Positions 5,443 through 7,849 of a stretch of DNA of 7,849 bases are shown here, in pieces. The translations under genes were made by a program, and so were the position numbers. The notes under the pieces were generated by a model. That model was not told where the DNA came from and searched no databases. It saw only the letters and a list, made by a program, of their open reading frames with translations. Source of the stretch: Planctomycetia bacterium (GTDB lineage: Bacteria; Planctomycetota; Planctomycetia; Pirellulales; UBA1268); assembly GCA_009926295.1 (NCBI GenBank), contig RFPF01000137.1, positions 1 to 7,849 of the forward strand, read 5' to 3'. Each line of letters begins with the position of its first letter. Position 1 is the stretch's first letter.

Positions 5443-6681
5443 ATGAAGCGACGCGTCGCGGTCACGGGCCTGGGGTTGGTCACCCCGTTGGGCCGGCCAC
5501 TCGAAGCCTTCTGGGACCGCATCGTGCGCGGCGAAAGCGGCGTGGGCACGATCACCCTGTTCGACGTCGCCGGCTATCGCGTCCAGTTCGGCGGACAGGT
5601 GCCGTGGGAGGCGGAGCGCGAGGACATCGCGAACCCCAAGGAGCTCAAGCGGCTCGACCGGTTCACGCAGTTCGCGATCGCGTCGGCCAAGGACGCGGTC
5701 GCCGACTCGGGGATCGACTTCTCGAAGGAGCAGCCGTTTCGCTGCGGTGTCGTGATCGGCTCGGGCATCGGGGGGCTGTGGGAGTTCGAGGTGCAGGAGG
5801 AAAGGCTGCTCCACAAGGGGATCGACAAGGTCTCCCCCTTCACGATCCCGAAGCTGATGGTGAACTCCGCGAGCGGCCACGTGTCGAGCCTGTTCGGCAT
5901 CAAGGGGCCGAATTTCGCCGTGGCCACCGCCTGCGCCAGCGCCGCGAATTCAATCGGCTCGGCGCTCCGCGCGATCCAGTACGGTGACGCCGACGTCATG
6001 ATCACCGGCGGCAGCGAGGCCGCCCTCACGCCGATCGGCCTGGCCGGCTTCCAGAACATGCGCGCCCTCTCGTTCCGTTCCGAGGCGCCGCAGCAGGCGA
6101 GCCGTCCATTCGACGCCGATCGCGACGGATTCGTGCTCTCGGAGGGCGCCGGCGTGGTCGTGCTCGAGGAGTTCGAACGCGCGACGCGGCGTGGCGCGAG
6201 GATCTACGGCGAACTCGTGGGCTACGGCGCCAGTGGTGATGCCGGCCACATCACGCAACCCGACGAGGAGGGGCGCGGTGCCGGCCAGGCCATGGCGATG
6301 GCCCTCGCCGACGCTGGGCTCGGGCCCGAGGCGGTGCACTACATCAACGCCCACGGCACGAGCACGCCGCTCGGTGACAAGGCGGAGACGAAGGCGGTGA
6401 AGCGGGTGTTCGGCCCCCACGCGCAGAAGCTCGCCATCTCGAGCACGAAGAGCCAGCTCGGCCACACGCTCGGCGCGAGCGGCGGCATCGAGCTCGTGGT
6501 CTGCGCCCTCACCGTGTCGCGGGGCGTGATCGCCCCCACGATCAACCTCGACAACCCCGACCCCGACTGCGACCTCGACTACACGCCGAAGGTCGCCCGC
6601 GAGGCGAAGGTGGACGTCGCGATGAGCAACAGCTTCGGCTTCGGCGGCCACAACGCGAGCCTGCTCCTCCGCCGCGTCTGA
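5443..6681 (+). CDS. fabF: 3-oxoacyl-[acyl-carrier-protein] synthase II FabF
   Basis: This 412-residue thiolase-fold enzyme condenses malonyl-ACP with acyl-ACP in chain elongation. The catalytic triad is complete: Cys164 in ATACASAANS, His304 in NAHGTSTPLGD and His341 in GHTLGASGG, with the conserved Lys336 in SSTKSQLGH. These are each one residue further than in E. coli FabF (163, 303, 340, 335). The glycine-rich C-terminal motif NSFGFGGHNASL (396-407) is present. A Cys-His-His triad distinguishes it from FabH (Cys-His-Asn). Length is normal. The ATG at 5443 has little Shine-Dalgarno support, and the 11-nt gap to acpP suggests translational coupling. It is the last gene of the cluster; a strong hairpin follows the stop. 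Confidence 0.97.
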   Translation: MKRRVAVTGLGLVTPLGRPLEAFWDRIVRGESGVGTITLFDVAGYRVQFGGQVPWEAEREDIANPKELKRLDRFTQFAIASAKDAVADSGIDFSKEQPFRCGVVIGSGIGGLWEFEVQEERLLHKGIDKVSPFTIPKLMVNSASGHVSSLFGIKGPNFAVATACASAANSIGSALRAIQYGDADVMITGGSEAALTPIGLAGFQNMRALSFRSEAPQQASRPFDADRDGFVLSEGAGVVVLEEFERATRRGARIYGELVGYGASGDAGHITQPDEEGRGAGQAMAMALADAGLGPEAVHYINAHGTSTPLGDKAETKAVKRVFGPHAQKLAISSTKSQLGHTLGASGGIELVVCALTVSRGVIAPTINLDNPDPDCDLDYTPKVAREAKVDVAMSNSFGFGGHNASLLLRRV

Positions 6682-6683
6682 CG

Positions 6684-6707
6684 CATGACGGGCTTCAGCC
6701 TGTCGTG
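6684..6707 (+). terminator. Hairpin after fabF, possible terminator
   Basis: Starting 3 nt after the fabF stop, 6684-6693 pairs with 6698-6707 as a 10-bp stem with two G-T pairs and a TTCA loop. No T-run follows (the next bases are C-rich), so it is not a classic intrinsic terminator. Its position at the end of the cluster makes a termination or 3'-protection role likely. It might instead be another short palindromic repeat. Confidence 0.5.
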
Positions 6708-6716
6708 CCCCCCACG

Positions 6717-6950
6717 CGAGCGCACCGGCTCGTGACTGCCCAGCCCCGCTCTCCGGACGTTCGCCTCGGCCCTCGTAGCCTCGGCTCTCTGCATGTCCGC
6801 TTCGCTTCGCCATCCTGGCTGCGCTCGCTTCCATAGCCCGGCTCTTTGGTCTGGGCAGCCCCAAGCCTCCTCAGTCGGAAAGGGGAGGATAGGGGTTGTC
6901 CCCTACCATTGAGACGGCGTGTTTGACCAGCGAAGCCATGGATGGCGCAG
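6717..6950 (-). repeat. Interspersed repeat, near full length (modules A, B and C), copy 3
   Basis: Read on the - strand, this joins in one element what other copies show in parts: module A (6950 down to about 6851, matching 1-128), module B (6844-6784, matching 1869-1926 with a 33-nt identical block), a 19-nt variable segment, and module C (6764-6717, matching 1946-1993). Module A here lacks the 25-nt hairpin found at 24-48. The 19-nt segment keeps only part of the stem seen at 1925-1947. The element points toward the 3' end of fabF. Its open frames on both strands are not conserved between copies, so I call it non-coding. Confidence 0.85.
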
Positions 6951-7039
6951 CGCAGGCAAATCCGAGCGAGCGGAGGGCTGGAGGCCCGTCGTGAGCGTCC
7001 GGCGAGATGGTACGGGGCAGCCCCAAGCCGGTTTGGACG
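6950..7039 (+). repeat. Interspersed repeat, module C (copy 4) with left arm
   Basis: This aligns with 340-455 but without the 25-nt hairpin there. It shares GCGCAG at its start, CGTCCGGCGA at about 6996-7005, and AGCCCCAAGCCGG near 7019-7031. A small G/C stem with a GGA loop is at 6975-6987. It lies back to back with the - strand copy ending at 6950 and ends 83 nt before the next gene's ATG. Confidence 0.65.
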
Positions 7040-7122
7040 CGTCGGGGTACGAGCCACCGCGGGTTGGCCTGTCCGGTGATCGCCTGCCCGGCGTAGATTC
7101 GGGGCGTCCCGTGAAGGATCCT

Positions 7123-7849
7123 ATGGCTCGCGCCCGCTGGCTCCTCGTGCCCGTCGCCTGCGTGGTGCCCGTCGCCGCTGCCGCGCAGTTGCCGAACGAC
7201 GCCGGGCAGGTCTGGCGCACCTACGACATCTCGCCGTTCGTGAACCAGAACGGCCCGGGCAGCCAGCGGCACGTCGTCGATTGGGTGCTGCAGGAGACGG
7301 GCTACGCCGCATGGCACGGCGCCGTGGCGGCGTCGCTCTCCGCGGACGAGTCGCAGATCAGGTGCTACCACACGCCGCAGATCCAGTCGCAGGTCGCCGG
7401 CATCGCCGCGCGTTTCACGGCGGATGCCGCGGCGCCGCACCGGTTCTCGATCCGCGTGCTGGGCGTGGGGAGCCCTGCGTGGCGGAACGACGCCCGCGCG
7501 CTGCTCGATCCGATCCCTGCGGCGACACCCGGGGTCCAGGCGTGGATCATGTCGCGGGAGGAGGCGGCGGTGCTCGTGGCGATGCTGCGGCGCCGCGGTG
7601 ACTGTCAGGAGCTGCCGACCGGTCCGGTGCTCGCCGGCAACGGACTCCCGGCGGTCCTCTCCGGCGGACGGAAGCGGCCATACGTGCAGGACGTCGTCCC
7701 CCGGCCCGACGCGTGGCCCGGATGGCAGACCCTCGGCGCCAGTTGCGACGAAGGGATGGCACTCGACGTGCAACCGTTGCTGACGAGCGACGGAACCGCC
7801 GTCGAGGCGGTGCTGCGCTGCCGTATCGATCAAATAGAGCGGATGGCGC
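7123..7849 (+). CDS. Exported protein with a secretin-like segment, 5' part
   Basis: The frame is open from ATG 7123 to the window edge (242 codons, no stop). The N-terminus MARARWLLVPVACVVPVAAAAQ is a good signal peptide: basic start, hydrophobic core, Ala-rich cleavage region. After it come TYDISPFV and HTPQIQSQVAGIAARF, which recall the short N-domains of secretin-type proteins. Further on, GNGLPAVLSGGRKRPYVQDV followed by DEGMALDVQPLLTSDGTAVEAVLR resembles the secretin pattern of an N-G-x-x-A stretch, a gap, and DEG-hydrophobic beta strands. This suggests an outer-membrane or periplasmic protein related to type II/III secretion secretins, but the C-terminus is missing and the likeness is by eye only. 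In-frame GTG 7111 is an alternative start. No clear ribosome site is present. It is probably a separate transcription unit from the fab cluster. Confidence 0.6.
   Translation, partial: MARARWLLVPVACVVPVAAAAQLPNDAGQVWRTYDISPFVNQNGPGSQRHVVDWVLQETGYAAWHGAVAASLSADESQIRCYHTPQIQSQVAGIAARFTADAAAPHRFSIRVLGVGSPAWRNDARALLDPIPAATPGVQAWIMSREEAAVLVAMLRRRGDCQELPTGPVLAGNGLPAVLSGGRKRPYVQDVVPRPDAWPGWQTLGASCDEGMALDVQPLLTSDGTAVEAVLRCRIDQIERMA

Noticed and set aside
5950..6864. 304-codon open frame on the - strand across fabF and the repeat
   Set aside because: Antisense to the catalytic part of FabF and continuing into repeat DNA; no recognisable protein.
6871..7833. 320-codon open frame on the - strand opposite the last gene
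   Set aside because: The + strand frame has a signal peptide and secretin-like motifs, while this one runs on into repeat DNA with a His/Arg-rich shadow composition.

Overview
This is a GC-rich bacterial window. I read it as a planctomycete (Pirellulales-like) chromosome segment. The basis is the RuvB sequence style (for example the LANNRLRW segment after the sensor II arginine), the short rpmF-fabD-fabG-acpP-fabF cluster, long repeat-filled spacers, and a secretin-like exported protein at the end. The phylum call is inference; I could not search any database. All recognised genes lie on the + strand.

Layout. Positions 1-531 hold no gene. They contain two copies of a modular interspersed repeat and a run of small hairpins. 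Positions 532-3082 carry the Holliday-junction genes ruvC, ruvA and ruvB. ruvA is frameshifted by a perfect 17-bp tandem duplication (1350-1366 / 1367-1383). A 315-bp spacer with another repeat copy separates ruvA from ruvB. Positions 3153-6681 carry rpmF (ribosomal protein L32) and the fatty-acid synthesis genes fabD, fabG, acpP and fabF. fabD is also frameshifted, near 3412-3418, in a way that fits loss of about 8 nt. A hairpin follows fabF. Positions 6682-7122 hold an almost full-length repeat on the - strand and a partial copy on the + strand. From 7123 to the right edge is the 5' part of a gene for an exported protein with a secretin-like segment.

How the genes work together. RuvA and RuvB form the branch-migration motor and RuvC cuts the junction. 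FabD loads malonate onto the acyl carrier protein AcpP, FabF condenses it with a growing acyl-ACP, and FabG reduces the 3-oxo product. L32 is often encoded beside fatty-acid genes in bacteria.

The least explained material is between the genes: a repeat family built of shared modules, in which a 25-nt hairpin seems to have inserted into two different modules, with one compensatory base-pair change between its copies. The two frameshifts in housekeeping genes are either real lesions or assembly faults; sequence alone cannot decide.
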